A stretch of 50,727 nucleotides of DNA. It comes from CAZPUS01 sp964589825 (lineage in GTDB: Bacteria; Fibrobacterota; Chitinivibrionia; Chitinivibrionales; WJKA01). The notes under the pieces were generated by a model, which saw nothing but the letters and a program-made list of their open reading frames with translations, was not told the origin of the DNA and searched no databases. The stretch lies in contig CAZPUS010000022.1 of NCBI GenBank assembly GCA_964589825.1, forward strand, positions 1-50,727, in the 5' to 3' direction. Positions 34,226 through 42,546 of this stretch are shown in pieces; position 1 is the first letter of the stretch, and the number at the start of each line of letters is the position of its first letter. Position numbers and translations under genes: made by a program.

Positions 34226-36056
34226 GCGGCAGCACGATATCCGGTATCCGCGCGTGTACAGCTATGGGACCCGGACGGCTGTCGTACTGCACGGCAGAGT
34301 GGCGACATTTGGACGTGCAAAGGAGTGTGCGATACCAATATCCGATCGGAATCTTCCCGACCGCTGCGCACATTTGCTTTTCAGGGAGGGGCGGTACAAT
34401 TTGCAGCTTCTTTCAAAAGATGTTCGTATCAGTATTAACGATACCCTGTGCACAGCAGGAACGCTTTACCCTCTGGAGGAAGGGGATAAAATAGATATCG
34501 AGGGGCATACATTTGAAATGCAGCTTCGAAACAGATGCGAAGAGAGGGTGGATGCCGTCAGGAACGATCCGTTAATGAAGATTATCGATCTTGTCGTGAC
34601 AATGCTTCGTAACCGTGACAGGGATGTATCCATGGAGTTGGTTATGCATGTGTCACGGTTGCTTTCGTGCGATGCTGCACGACTTGTGAGTGACTCGCAG
34701 GGACAGGAGACTCGTGTTACGGTTGCACAATATCCCGGGGGCGCGCAGAAGGAGCGTTTCAGTGAGCGAGCCATCGACTGGGCGGCTCAGGCTGCACATA
34801 CCATAGTGATGTGCGATACACAGTGGGGGGAATCAAATACCTCGATGGGATCCCTTGATCGGAATGCGGTCGGATCCGTACTGTGTACGCCACTGGATAC
34901 GGACGGGCGGAGGCTTGGGTATCTTTATCTTGACAGAGTGCGGGATGCGGAACCCTTTTCGGAAAAAGATCGTATGTTTTGTGAGACACTCAGACCTTTG
35001 TTCTCTCAGATTCTTATTAACAATACAGAACGACGTCAGCAGCGGGAGATTATTTCCCGCCTTCAGAAAAGCCGCCTGGAGGCGACGGGGGGGATGATTT
35101 TTGAAAGTGCCCCCATGGCCGAACTTATTGAACAGGCGCAGAAAATCGCACAAACGCAATCACCGGTGCTCATCCTTGGTGAGACTGGTACAGGTAAGGA
35201 GCTTATGGCGCATTTTATGCATGCGAAATCGGCTCGGGCCAACGGGGTATTCAAGGCTCTCAACTGTGGAGCAATACCCGAAACTCTTATTGAATCGGAA
35301 TTGTTCGGATATGAAAAAGGGGCTTTTACCGGTGCAAATAAACGCAAGGCCGGTGTTTTCGAGGCTGCGGCCGGTGGTAGTGTGTTCCTTGATGAAATAG
35401 GAGAGCTACCGGTTCAGATGCAGGTGAAATTGCTCAGAGTGCTGCAGGAAGGAGAGTTGACGAGGGTCGGTGGTACGGAACCGATTAAAACCGACGTACG
35501 GATTATTGCGGCGAGTAACCGTAATCTCCAGAACGAAGTTGTCGAGGGTCGTTTTCGGCAGGACCTCTTTTTCAGATTGAATGTATTTGCGCTCAGTATG
35601 CCACCGCTGCGGGAGAGACAGGCGGATGTGGTGCTTTTGGGGCAGTTCTTCATACGGAAATATTGCGATCAGTTCGGCATGGAGCAAAAAAGGTTAGGTG
35701 CTTCCGCGCGGGATGGACTCATTTCACATACATGGCCGGGGAATGTGCGCGAACTGGAGAACGTAATCCAGAAAGCGGTATTGTTGAGCAGTGGTGCGAG
35801 AATAACGGCGGAGGATCTTGATCTTTCTTATTCCGGGATGCGTCGGTCCCCGGGGGACACAGATGGTGCGTCAGCGTCAGCTATCATGAGCATGAAGCAA
35901 GCCAGAGAGGCGGCCGAAAAGCGGGCAATTACGAATGCGCTTACAAGCTCACGCGGAAATATATCACTGGCGTCTAAATTGCTCAAGATTGATCGAAAAT
36001 GGCTCATGAAAAAAATGGATACATTCGATATTGACGCCAATACCTACAGGGAATGA
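34206..36056 (+). CDS. Sigma54-dependent activator with FHA, GAF, AAA+ and Fis-type domains
   Basis: 616 residues. An FHA domain at ~22-105 (VATFGRAKEC, ISDRNLPDRCAH) is followed by a GAF-like domain (~120-270), a short coil and an AAA+ domain. The AAA+ domain carries GETGTGKE (325-332), GAFTGA (372-377, contacts sigma54) and FLDEIGE (394-400). The Fis-type helix-turn-helix at the end contains ISLASKLLKIDRKWLMKKM. There is no receiver domain; phosphothreonine binding by FHA is the likely input, from the kinase just upstream. The start is uncertain (TTG 34194, ATG 34200 or ATG 34206) and overlaps the kinase end by ~20 bases. Confidence 0.93.
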   Translation: MSTKNSKRQHDIRYPRVYSYGTRTAVVLHGRVATFGRAKECAIPISDRNLPDRCAHLLFREGRYNLQLLSKDVRISINDTLCTAGTLYPLEEGDKIDIEGHTFEMQLRNRCEERVDAVRNDPLMKIIDLVVTMLRNRDRDVSMELVMHVSRLLSCDAARLVSDSQGQETRVTVAQYPGGAQKERFSERAIDWAAQAAHTIVMCDTQWGESNTSMGSLDRNAVGSVLCTPLDTDGRRLGYLYLDRVRDAEPFSEKDRMFCETLRPLFSQILINNTERRQQREIISRLQKSRLEATGGMIFESAPMAELIEQAQKIAQTQSPVLILGETGTGKELMAHFMHAKSARANGVFKALNCGAIPETLIESELFGYEKGAFTGANKRKAGVFEAAAGGSVFLDEIGELPVQMQVKLLRVLQEGELTRVGGTEPIKTDVRIIAASNRNLQNEVVEGRFRQDLFFRLNVFALSMPPLRERQADVVLLGQFFIRKYCDQFGMEQKRLGASARDGLISHTWPGNVRELENVIQKAVLLSSGARITAEDLDLSYSGMRRSPGDTDGASASAIMSMKQAREAAEKRAITNALTSSRGNISLASKLLKIDRKWLMKKMDTFDIDANTYRE

Positions 36057-36207
36057 GGTGCGTGTATTCGGCTCGTTTGAGAAGGCCACAAGGGTGTTTG
36101 TTGATGATGAAACAAAACCACGATTGTTTTTTTAAACATAATACAGGTTGACCTGAATTATTTTTAGGCCATTCGTGTAGATCCCGGTTGTCATTGGGAA
36201 ATTGTCC

Positions 36208-36236
36208 TTGACATTTGATTCGATCGGATGTATAAT
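36208..36236 (+). promoter_or_regulatory. Perfect-consensus sigma70-type promoter of the structured RNA candidate
   Basis: TTGACA (36208-36213) and TATAAT (36231-36236) are exact, with a 17-bp spacer. The start should be near 36243. Confidence 0.88.
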
Positions 36237-36242
36237 TTTAGC

Positions 36243-36496
36243 AGTTATAGTAAACAGCGTGTGTATTGTTGCTGAATTACAGAGGTAACAAGGACGTATA
36301 TGACGGAATGCAGCTGTCTGGGTAACACACATTCTTCTTTTCCCGAGTCCCTCCTGAAATGCCAATCAGTGTCCGGGAAAAGAAGGTGTAACGGCGCCGG
36401 AATAAACGGCGCCGGTGATCCGTATGCAAAGGGGGGGACCGGAATGAAAGTTCTGGTCACTGATTGGCGGTATACGGCTACATCCGGCGCCTTTTT
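36243..36496 (+). ncRNA. Candidate undescribed pseudoknotted RNA (~254 nt)
   Basis: Between the consensus promoter and a T-tract there are several perfect pairings: a 12-bp stem (36334-36345 with 36374-36385); 11 bp joining its loop to a downstream strand (36361-36371 with 36458-36468), which would form a pseudoknot; CGGCGCCG hairpin arms (36392-36399 with 36407-36414); and CCGTAT/ATACGG (36420-36425 with 36472-36477). Within that is an 8-bp hairpin (36437-36444 with 36451-36458, one G-U). A third CCGGCGCC (36484-36491) can instead pair with 36408-36415 and is followed by TTTTT, giving a terminator. A 66-codon frame (36300-36500, ribosome site AAGGA) overlaps it. The pairing and its own promoter favour an RNA. 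I recognise no known family. Confidence 0.7.
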
Positions 36497-36720
36497 ATAA
36501 CGAAATAAGCATATGTCAAGTGGCAAGGTTATAATATTAAGGATAAAATCGCTCAGTGTAGGTTACATAAAGTTCGCACAGATTACACAGGGTTTATACA
36601 TAAATTGCATTCTCTGCGGATTTTAACATTGATACGCTTTGCAGGTTAGTTGAGGTTGAATGCCAGGATCGAATACCAGTGGAGGGGGGGGGGAGGGAAA
36701 GCACACAAAATTGTGATGCT

Positions 36721-36768
36721 CCCGAAAAAAAAAGGCATCCATAGCAGCATGAATGCCTTTTTTTTCGG
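36721..36768. terminator. Bidirectional intrinsic terminator
   Basis: A perfect 17-bp inverted repeat (36721-36737 with 36752-36768) built of CCCG, eight A and GGCAT on one arm and its complement on the other. It works in both directions and mainly ends the minus-strand rubrerythrin-like gene. Confidence 0.85.
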
Positions 36769-36783
36769 GGTTCGGGGGAATAG

Positions 36784-37272
36784 TTACAACTTTTTCAGCA
36801 CATCACGAAGCTGGGCAACATGTTTTCGTTCTTCCCCGATAATTGAGTCGATTTTATCCCTGCCGAGTCGCTGCGGTACGCGCTCTTTCATTCCCACATA
36901 GTAAAGAATCGATTTTTTTTCCAAATCGAGCGCAATGTTTACAATATCTTTCATTGTTTCATCGCCGGTAAGCGATGCTGCCACATCGGGGCTTCCCTCG
37001 CCTCCGTGAGCGTCTGCCATTGCGTCAAGATAAAGAGAGATCTCATCATAGGGGTCGTAACTTTTCTCTTCTTTATCCCCGGGCGTTATCGATTCCTTCA
37101 TTCCGGTAAACGTGCGTTTATGTTCGTCTTCCATACCCGCAAGGTTTTCGAGAAATTTCCGGTTGCCTTCGTCGGACTGCGTTGAAGCAGCTTTGCGATA
37201 AAATGCCGCACCATTTTCCTCGATTTTAATCCCCATATTCAGGACCTCTTCAGCGTTGAATCGTACAGCCAT
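36784..37272 (-). CDS. Rubrerythrin/ferritin-like diiron protein
   Basis: 162 residues, with a four-helix ferritin-like fold. Metal-ligand pattern pieces are EENGAAFYRKA (E18/E19 region), EDEHK in the second helix, DLEKKSILYY and EERKHV near the end, the E/ExxH arrangement of rubrerythrins. The C-terminal rubredoxin-type iron site of full rubrerythrins is absent. It likely deals with peroxide or iron in the cytoplasm. AAGGAGG precedes the ATG at 37272. The gene stands alone between a strong terminator and MITE copy D. Confidence 0.85.
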   Translation of the reverse strand: MAVRFNAEEVLNMGIKIEENGAAFYRKAASTQSDEGNRKFLENLAGMEDEHKRTFTGMKESITPGDKEEKSYDPYDEISLYLDAMADAHGGEGSPDVAASLTGDETMKDIVNIALDLEKKSILYYVGMKERVPQRLGRDKIDSIIGEERKHVAQLRDVLKKL

Positions 37273-37305
37273 TGCGTCCTCCTTGGCGAGAGCGTGTAAG
37301 TTTCA

Positions 37306-37466
37306 TCTAAATTGAGTGGTTTTGTTCACAAAATCTGTTGCAATCCGCACTACTCTTACATTCTCGAAAACTATGAGACAACCAACAAGGTTGCCCCATG
37401 GTTTTCGAGAACAATATTGCAGCACGGCTCACCGCAGCTTTCATCAAAATAACCGCTCAATTTAGG
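37306..37466. mobile_element. MITE-like foldback element, copy D
   Basis: 161 bp in the orientation of copy A. It starts TCTAAATTGAGTGG and ends CCGCTCAATTTAGG. It is flanked by TTTCA on both sides (37301-37305 and 37467-37471), extended to GTTTCAT if the first and last element bases are counted. The inner palindrome TTCTCGAAAACTATG/CCATGGTTTTCGAGAA is clearest here. A further ~280 bases to 37750 hold no gene I can support. Confidence 0.82.
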
Positions 37467-37750
37467 TTTCATTCGATTATCACCATTCGAGTGAAAAAAT
37501 AACATATTACCGGTACGTATGTATGTTTCGTTTCAATGGTGAGCACAAATAAGCCGTATCAGGCGAAAAGTGAATTCCCGAAAATTGAATTCCGATGAGT
37601 GGTGAAGGCTCCATATTTCATCCCGCTGCGCCATGGATACAAAGAATACATTAAACAACCGGAGAGCACGGTACAGCCTGGCACACAATCGAAAGGCGGA
37701 TGGCGAAATGTGGTGTTTTGCCAAACCTGGGTTGGCAGAAGTAAGTATCC

Positions 37751-39292
37751 CTACCCCGCAATCCACAGCTTACGGTCGAGGCTTCTGTATTGAATCGCCT
37801 CGGCAACGTGTGCCGGAAGGATATCGGTTTCGCCTTCCACGTCCGCGATCGTTCTCGCGACTTTGAGTATTCTGTCGTAGGCGCGTGCCGAAAGTGCGAG
37901 ACGATCGATAGCATGCTTTAGCAGGGTATGAGATTGCTTTGAAAGTGTGCACCATTGGCGGAGATGGCGCGACTCCATGTGCGAATTTGCATGGATCGAC
38001 GCTTCCTTGTGAAAGCGTTGCCTTTGTGCAGCGTGGCTTCCGGTTACTTTGGTACGCATCGAATCGGATGACTCTCCCGGCTGCTTCTGCGTGAGTTCTT
38101 CATACGTGAGAGAAGGTACTTCTATATGGATATCGATGCGGTCCATAAGTGGTCCCGATATTTTCGACATATAACGCTGAATCTTATAGGGGGTGCAGGT
38201 GCACTCACGGCCGGAGTCGGTGTAATAGCCGCAGGGGCATGGATTCATTGCGGCAATCAGCATAAAATTGGCAGGGTAGGAGACCGAAATAGTGGCGCGT
38301 GAAATGGTAACTTTGCTGTCTTCCAGGGGTTGGCGAAGGTTTTCGAGGACGTTTTTATTGAACTCGGGTAGCTCATCGAGAAATAATACGCCGTGATGGC
38401 TCAGACTCACCTCGCCGGGACGCGGATTCGATCCTCCTCCGATAATACCTGCGTCCGATATGGTGTGATGGGGACTGCGAAACGGGCGTGTGGCTATAAG
38501 CGGAGTGTCGAGATCGAGTAGTCCCGCAACGGAATGAATTTTTGTGGTCTCGAGTGCTTCATCGAGCGAGAGCTCCGGAAGAATGGAGGGTATACGGCGA
38601 GCGATCATGGTTTTTCCCGATCCAGGCGGCCCGATCATGAGTATGTTGTGCGCACCGGCGGCAGCAATGAGTATTGCCCGTTTGATATGTTCCTGTCCTT
38701 TCACGTCGCGGAAATCGTTTACATATTGTTTTGAACGGGAAAAAAGAGAGGGGATATCGGTGGTATAGGGTGACGGTGCAGTGTCGCTGCAGAAAAAATC
38801 GATTGCATCTGCGAGCGTTTTGACCGGATAGATCGCAAGTCCCTCGGCTACCGATGCCTCTTGTGCACATTCTGCGGGAAGCATAAGGCCGTCGATGTCA
38901 TGTGCTCGGGAAGAAATGGCTATTGGCAATGCCCCGGTAACCCGTTTTATCGAACCGTCGAGAGATAATTCCCCGATAATTGCATACCGGTCGAGATTCC
39001 TGGGAGTAATCTGCCCCGATGCGGCAAGAAGGCCCAGCGCGATAGGAAGGTCGAATGCGGATCCTTCTTTTTTTATATCCGCGGGGGACATGTTGATAGT
39101 GACCTTGCGTGCGGGGAATTCATATCCGACATTTTTAATTGCAGAAAGCACCCGTTCCCGGCTTTCTCTGACTGCATTGTCCGGCAATCCGACAATAGTG
39201 AAACTCGGGAGCATTTCACTGATATCCGCTTCAATACCGACTTCGTAGGCGTCAATTCCGATGACGGCCATGGAGCGCAATTTGGCTAACAT
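37751..39292 (-). CDS. comM: YifB/ComM-type Mg chelatase-like AAA+ ATPase
   Basis: 513 residues. ComM is a hexameric helicase that aids branch migration during natural transformation; many non-competent bacteria also carry it. The N-terminal ChlI-like domain contains SFTIVGLPDNAVRESRERV. Walker A is GPPGSGKT, Walker B is FLDELPEF, and a C-terminal helical lid contains LALSARAYDRILKVARTIAD. Length and motif order match the family. No other competence gene is seen nearby. Confidence 0.95.
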   Translation of the reverse strand: MLAKLRSMAVIGIDAYEVGIEADISEMLPSFTIVGLPDNAVRESRERVLSAIKNVGYEFPARKVTINMSPADIKKEGSAFDLPIALGLLAASGQITPRNLDRYAIIGELSLDGSIKRVTGALPIAISSRAHDIDGLMLPAECAQEASVAEGLAIYPVKTLADAIDFFCSDTAPSPYTTDIPSLFSRSKQYVNDFRDVKGQEHIKRAILIAAAGAHNILMIGPPGSGKTMIARRIPSILPELSLDEALETTKIHSVAGLLDLDTPLIATRPFRSPHHTISDAGIIGGGSNPRPGEVSLSHHGVLFLDELPEFNKNVLENLRQPLEDSKVTISRATISVSYPANFMLIAAMNPCPCGYYTDSGRECTCTPYKIQRYMSKISGPLMDRIDIHIEVPSLTYEELTQKQPGESSDSMRTKVTGSHAAQRQRFHKEASIHANSHMESRHLRQWCTLSKQSHTLLKHAIDRLALSARAYDRILKVARTIADVEGETDILPAHVAEAIQYRSLDRKLWIAG

Positions 39293-39473
39293 TGGCTTGT
39301 ACCTCCCCGATGTGGACTTTTGGTATGGGAAAAAGTTAATTTTTAATAGTGTATATAAAATAAATCATTGTAATAAAAAAAGAATAAATCAGCATGTCAC
39401 GGATATGAACCCGCCTGTTGCAGTGCAGCCGACTGTAGCCGGACCATTTTCAGCCAACAGAAGGTAACCGATA

Positions 39474-40655
39474 TTGTCACATACAAATGCTCGAATACAG
39501 CATCTCGCCAAAGAAGTATCCCGCGTTCTCACCCCGCATAAAGTGCCCACAATCGAGGGTATTGGAATATCTGCTACACCAAATTCGGATTTGTCCTGTC
39601 CCGGTTCGGTAATCGATATCGTCACGCTTTCCGAAGAGCGGATTGATTTTCTTTTCTTCGAAACCGCGGAAATCGGCCCTGCGGGGGCACTGATTTCTGC
39701 CGCGGTAAAAACGTTTTTTTTCGAAAAGATATCGCATGCTATCGGGCCCAGCAGCATCATAGACAGTGTGTTGCAGAAGCTCGACGCCTGTGGCCTCGAT
39801 TGGGATATCCGGTCATTTTATGCAACGCTCAATTTACATAACAATAAACTGGTCTACTGCAATCCGGGGAATCTGCCGGTTTTCATGTACCGCTGCGAAA
39901 CAGCACAGGCGGTATGGCTTACAACTCAGACCTTTGGGTATGACCCTTCTCATGGGACCTTGTTTCAGGAAAAAACAGAATACCTCAATCCGGTTGATCT
40001 CTGTGTACTGCTCTCCGCAACCAATGATATTCTGCCCAAAGATGGTAATGAAGAGATAGCGGAGCGAAAAATTCGCGAGGTGATAAAGAAATCCACCAGT
40101 GGTAAGAATGCGGCGCTCTCTGTCGACGAAAAACTGAATTCGCTCCTTCGTGCACTGGAGGCCACAGACGGTGGTTGCCGGTGTAATGCGCTTATGATGG
40201 AGGTGTTGGGTCATTCACGAAGAAATATCATCAAGAAAGAACTCGGATTCGACATGCAGGATCCGGTATATATTCAGATGATTACCTATTTCGAAGAAAT
40301 CGATCGTACGTCTTCTGTAATACTCAGAGATATGGATGAGCTGGGCTATTCGGATGAAAGCATTCGAAAAATGAAAGTGGTATTAACCGAATTGCTGGCC
40401 AATGCGATTTATCACGGTAACAGAAAAGATTATTCAAAAAAAATAACGCTCGGTCATGTCTGCACAAAGGACTATACCAGAGTTTCGGTAATGGATGAGG
40501 GCGAAGGATTCGATATGAATGAGCTTCCCGATCCGACGCTTCCGGAGAATCTTGAAAAGGATTGCGGAAGAGGAGTGTTTATTGTAAGGAATTATGCGGA
40601 TAGAATTGAGACGAATGAAAAAGGAAACAGAATTACCATCTGCAAGAGACGATAG
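39474..40655 (+). CDS. Degenerate SpoIIE-type phosphatase fused to an RsbW-type ATPase
   Basis: 393 residues. Residues ~25-250 have the outline of a PP2C/SpoIIE phosphatase, but the metal-binding DxSGHG motif is replaced by ETAEIGPAG. The later TDG motif reads ATNDILPKDG, so catalysis looks lost. Residues ~270-390 form a GHKL ATPase with N box ELLANAIYHGN, G1 MDEGEGFD and G2 GRGVFIVRNY. It is probably a partner-switching regulator. The start is a TTG at 39474 with AAGG 8 bases upstream; no ATG upstream fits. It resembles the ATPase at 5323 in fold but not in domain order. Confidence 0.8.
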   Translation: MSHTNARIQHLAKEVSRVLTPHKVPTIEGIGISATPNSDLSCPGSVIDIVTLSEERIDFLFFETAEIGPAGALISAAVKTFFFEKISHAIGPSSIIDSVLQKLDACGLDWDIRSFYATLNLHNNKLVYCNPGNLPVFMYRCETAQAVWLTTQTFGYDPSHGTLFQEKTEYLNPVDLCVLLSATNDILPKDGNEEIAERKIREVIKKSTSGKNAALSVDEKLNSLLRALEATDGGCRCNALMMEVLGHSRRNIIKKELGFDMQDPVYIQMITYFEEIDRTSSVILRDMDELGYSDESIRKMKVVLTELLANAIYHGNRKDYSKKITLGHVCTKDYTRVSVMDEGEGFDMNELPDPTLPENLEKDCGRGVFIVRNYADRIETNEKGNRITICKRR

Positions 40656-40694
40656 CAGCTTTTATGATGAAGGCCGGATTTGGGGTCGTACTGC

Positions 40695-41306
40695 ATGATC
40701 GAGCGAAAAAAGAGAAAAATCGGATTAGCGGGATATACGGGATCGGGAAAGAGTACAGCTGCGCGTCTTATACAGGAAGAGTTCTCCTGTAGGGTTATTG
40801 ATGCCGACAGAGAGGCAAAGAAGCTGATGCGATGCGACACGGAGATTCGGCAGCACCTTCAGCAGGCATTTGGCACACGGGTTTTAACCCAACAGCACAC
40901 CATAGATTATGCAGTGCTTGGTGAAATCGTGTTCAGCAGCTATGAAATGATTACCAGACTCAATCGCATCGTCCATCCTCCGCTTTTAAGCCGGTTATAT
41001 GCGTGCATAGATGAATTCACGGGTCAATGTATTGTCCTGGATGCGGCGCTAATACCGCTGTGGAATATCGACCATTGGTTCGATACGCGTATCTGGGTTG
41101 ATGCCTCGTTGGAGAAAAGAGTCCGGAGGTTGCAGAATAAATTGTCGTTGCAGCGAGATACTATTTTCCCGAGATGTAAACTTCAGGAGGGGCTGTTTTC
41201 CCCGCCAGTCGGCGTACCCGGGGAAAGAAAGTGGCACATCGTAGATAATAACGGCTCCGAATATGAATTGTTCAGCCAAATCCGGGATGTTGTGCGCACT
41301 TCATGA
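40695..41306 (+). CDS. coaE: Dephospho-CoA kinase
   Basis: 203 residues from the ATG at 40695. The last step of CoA synthesis. The P-loop is GYTGSGKST (the family usually has GxxGSGKS), followed by the typical DADREAKKL and, later, HP and a VDAS...KRVRRL lid region. The first Gly of GGIGSGK is changed to Tyr here, which is unusual, so a related P-loop kinase is possible. A TTG at 40680 with AAGG upstream is an alternative start. Confidence 0.82.
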   Translation: MIERKKRKIGLAGYTGSGKSTAARLIQEEFSCRVIDADREAKKLMRCDTEIRQHLQQAFGTRVLTQQHTIDYAVLGEIVFSSYEMITRLNRIVHPPLLSRLYACIDEFTGQCIVLDAALIPLWNIDHWFDTRIWVDASLEKRVRRLQNKLSLQRDTIFPRCKLQEGLFSPPVGVPGERKWHIVDNNGSEYELFSQIRDVVRTS

Positions 41307-41410
41307 GAGGAAAAAGCCTCAAGGTTTCTTCAGGCGTATATAACAGCAGAAAGCGAGAGTGCATTTGTTGCTCTTTTGGGAGATACTACGCAATTGTAAA
41401 GGAGGGGAAT

Positions 41411-42475
41411 ATGCACAAAAGTGCACAGACGATACTGGTACTACTGCTGGTTTTTTACTGTATGTGCTCCAGAGAGCCCGCAGAGGGTCCGGAGTGGGTT
41501 CTTCGCTGCGGTGAAGATACATTGCGAAGTACAGAACTTCTGGAGTTTTGTCCGGATACCACGCAATCCGATTCAGTCCGTCTTATTAGTGCGGCACGTC
41601 AGATCGCATTGTCCAGGATTTGTGCAAAGTGCGGTACACGCAGTTGCGTGGCGGATACAGTCGCCTCGGCATGTACCGAGCGTCTGCGTCTGCATACATC
41701 GCTTCCCTGGAGCAGTACCCGGGTAAAAACGCTTCTCGGATCGGTACGTGGGCTCGGAACACTGATGCAAAAGCATACAAAACCCGCAAAGGTGGCGGCG
41801 GTTGTCGATTCCCTGTTCACCCTGCAGGTCCGATCACCCGGCTATCCCGTAGTTGCGGTAGATGAGTCCTTTTGGGGATCTGATAAAGCGAGTCCGGGGC
41901 AGGATACGACCTCACACGCATTGTGCCCCACGAAGCGTGTCGCATTGTATACCGACCTTTTTTATCTTCCGGCCGAGGCTGCCGGGGTGGTTGTCGAATT
42001 TTCAGCACCGGATACCGCCGCAGATTCACTGCAGCATCATAAGGTATCATCAATGGTGAAGGGGTTGATAGACGAGGGAGGAACGCAGGAAAGCGGGATG
42101 GACAGGAGTCCGGTAAGCCCGGGAAAAAAAGCTGGAGCAAGAAAGAGACGTCATTCAAAGAATCAAAAAGCGTGGCAGCATCGCTCCAAAAAATCGGTAG
42201 CAGACAGTATCGCCACACATCGATTCAATATGAAGCAGCTTTATAAGAAGGCGCTCCGCCGCAATCCTGACATGAAAGGAACGGTATGGCTCACTTTTTT
42301 TGTGGATGCGCACGGTGATGTGCGTCGTGCGGTTGCCACACAAAGCAGCTGTAACGATTCACAATTCGTTGCAGAACTGAAAAAATACGCACAAAAGATC
42401 AAATTTCAGCAGATCCCTTCTGATGCAGGTCAGACACGATTCGTCTTTCCTTTTACCTTTAATCCTCAGATGTAG
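41411..42475 (+). CDS. Lipoprotein with AgmX/PglI (TonB-like) C-terminal domain
   Basis: 354 residues from the ATG at 41411, which has AAAGGAGGGG upstream. The N-terminus is a lipoprotein-like signal ending with Cys near residue 17-19. A middle region rich in Cys and a Lys/Arg-rich linker follow. The end (~residues 265-354) matches the AgmX/PglI C-terminal domain: MKQLYKKALRRNP, then GTVWLTFFVDAHGDVRRA and the final FVFPFTF. Such domains resemble TonB and occur in gliding and envelope machinery of diderm bacteria. The specific role is unknown. Confidence 0.75.
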   Translation: MHKSAQTILVLLLVFYCMCSREPAEGPEWVLRCGEDTLRSTELLEFCPDTTQSDSVRLISAARQIALSRICAKCGTRSCVADTVASACTERLRLHTSLPWSSTRVKTLLGSVRGLGTLMQKHTKPAKVAAVVDSLFTLQVRSPGYPVVAVDESFWGSDKASPGQDTTSHALCPTKRVALYTDLFYLPAEAAGVVVEFSAPDTAADSLQHHKVSSMVKGLIDEGGTQESGMDRSPVSPGKKAGARKRRHSKNQKAWQHRSKKSVADSIATHRFNMKQLYKKALRRNPDMKGTVWLTFFVDAHGDVRRAVATQSSCNDSQFVAELKKYAQKIKFQQIPSDAGQTRFVFPFTFNPQM

Positions 42476-42488
42476 TTACACCCATACT

Positions 42489-42518
42489 GCAAAAGCGGTT
42501 TTGCGTCTCGGTTTTTTT
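42489..42518 (+). terminator. Possible weak terminator
   Basis: A 6-bp stem GCAAAA/TTTTGC with a GCGG loop is followed, 7 bases later, by seven T. The offset makes its strength doubtful. Confidence 0.35.
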
Positions 42519-42546
42519 ACCCATGAAACATACGGATGGTCAGTAA

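Noticed and set aside
36300..36500. 66-codon small gene with a ribosome site
   Set aside because: The stretch is dominated by perfect inverted repeats and ends inside the terminator, which favours an RNA. Kept as the alternative reading and not listed as a gene.
39404..39467. Possible 20-residue leader peptide before the SpoIIE-like gene
   Set aside because: No good ribosome site and nothing typical of attenuation.
41378..41391. GG-N10-GC box upstream of the AgmX-type gene
   Set aside because: The implied start site would fall inside the ribosome site; the -24 and -12 boxes are poor.
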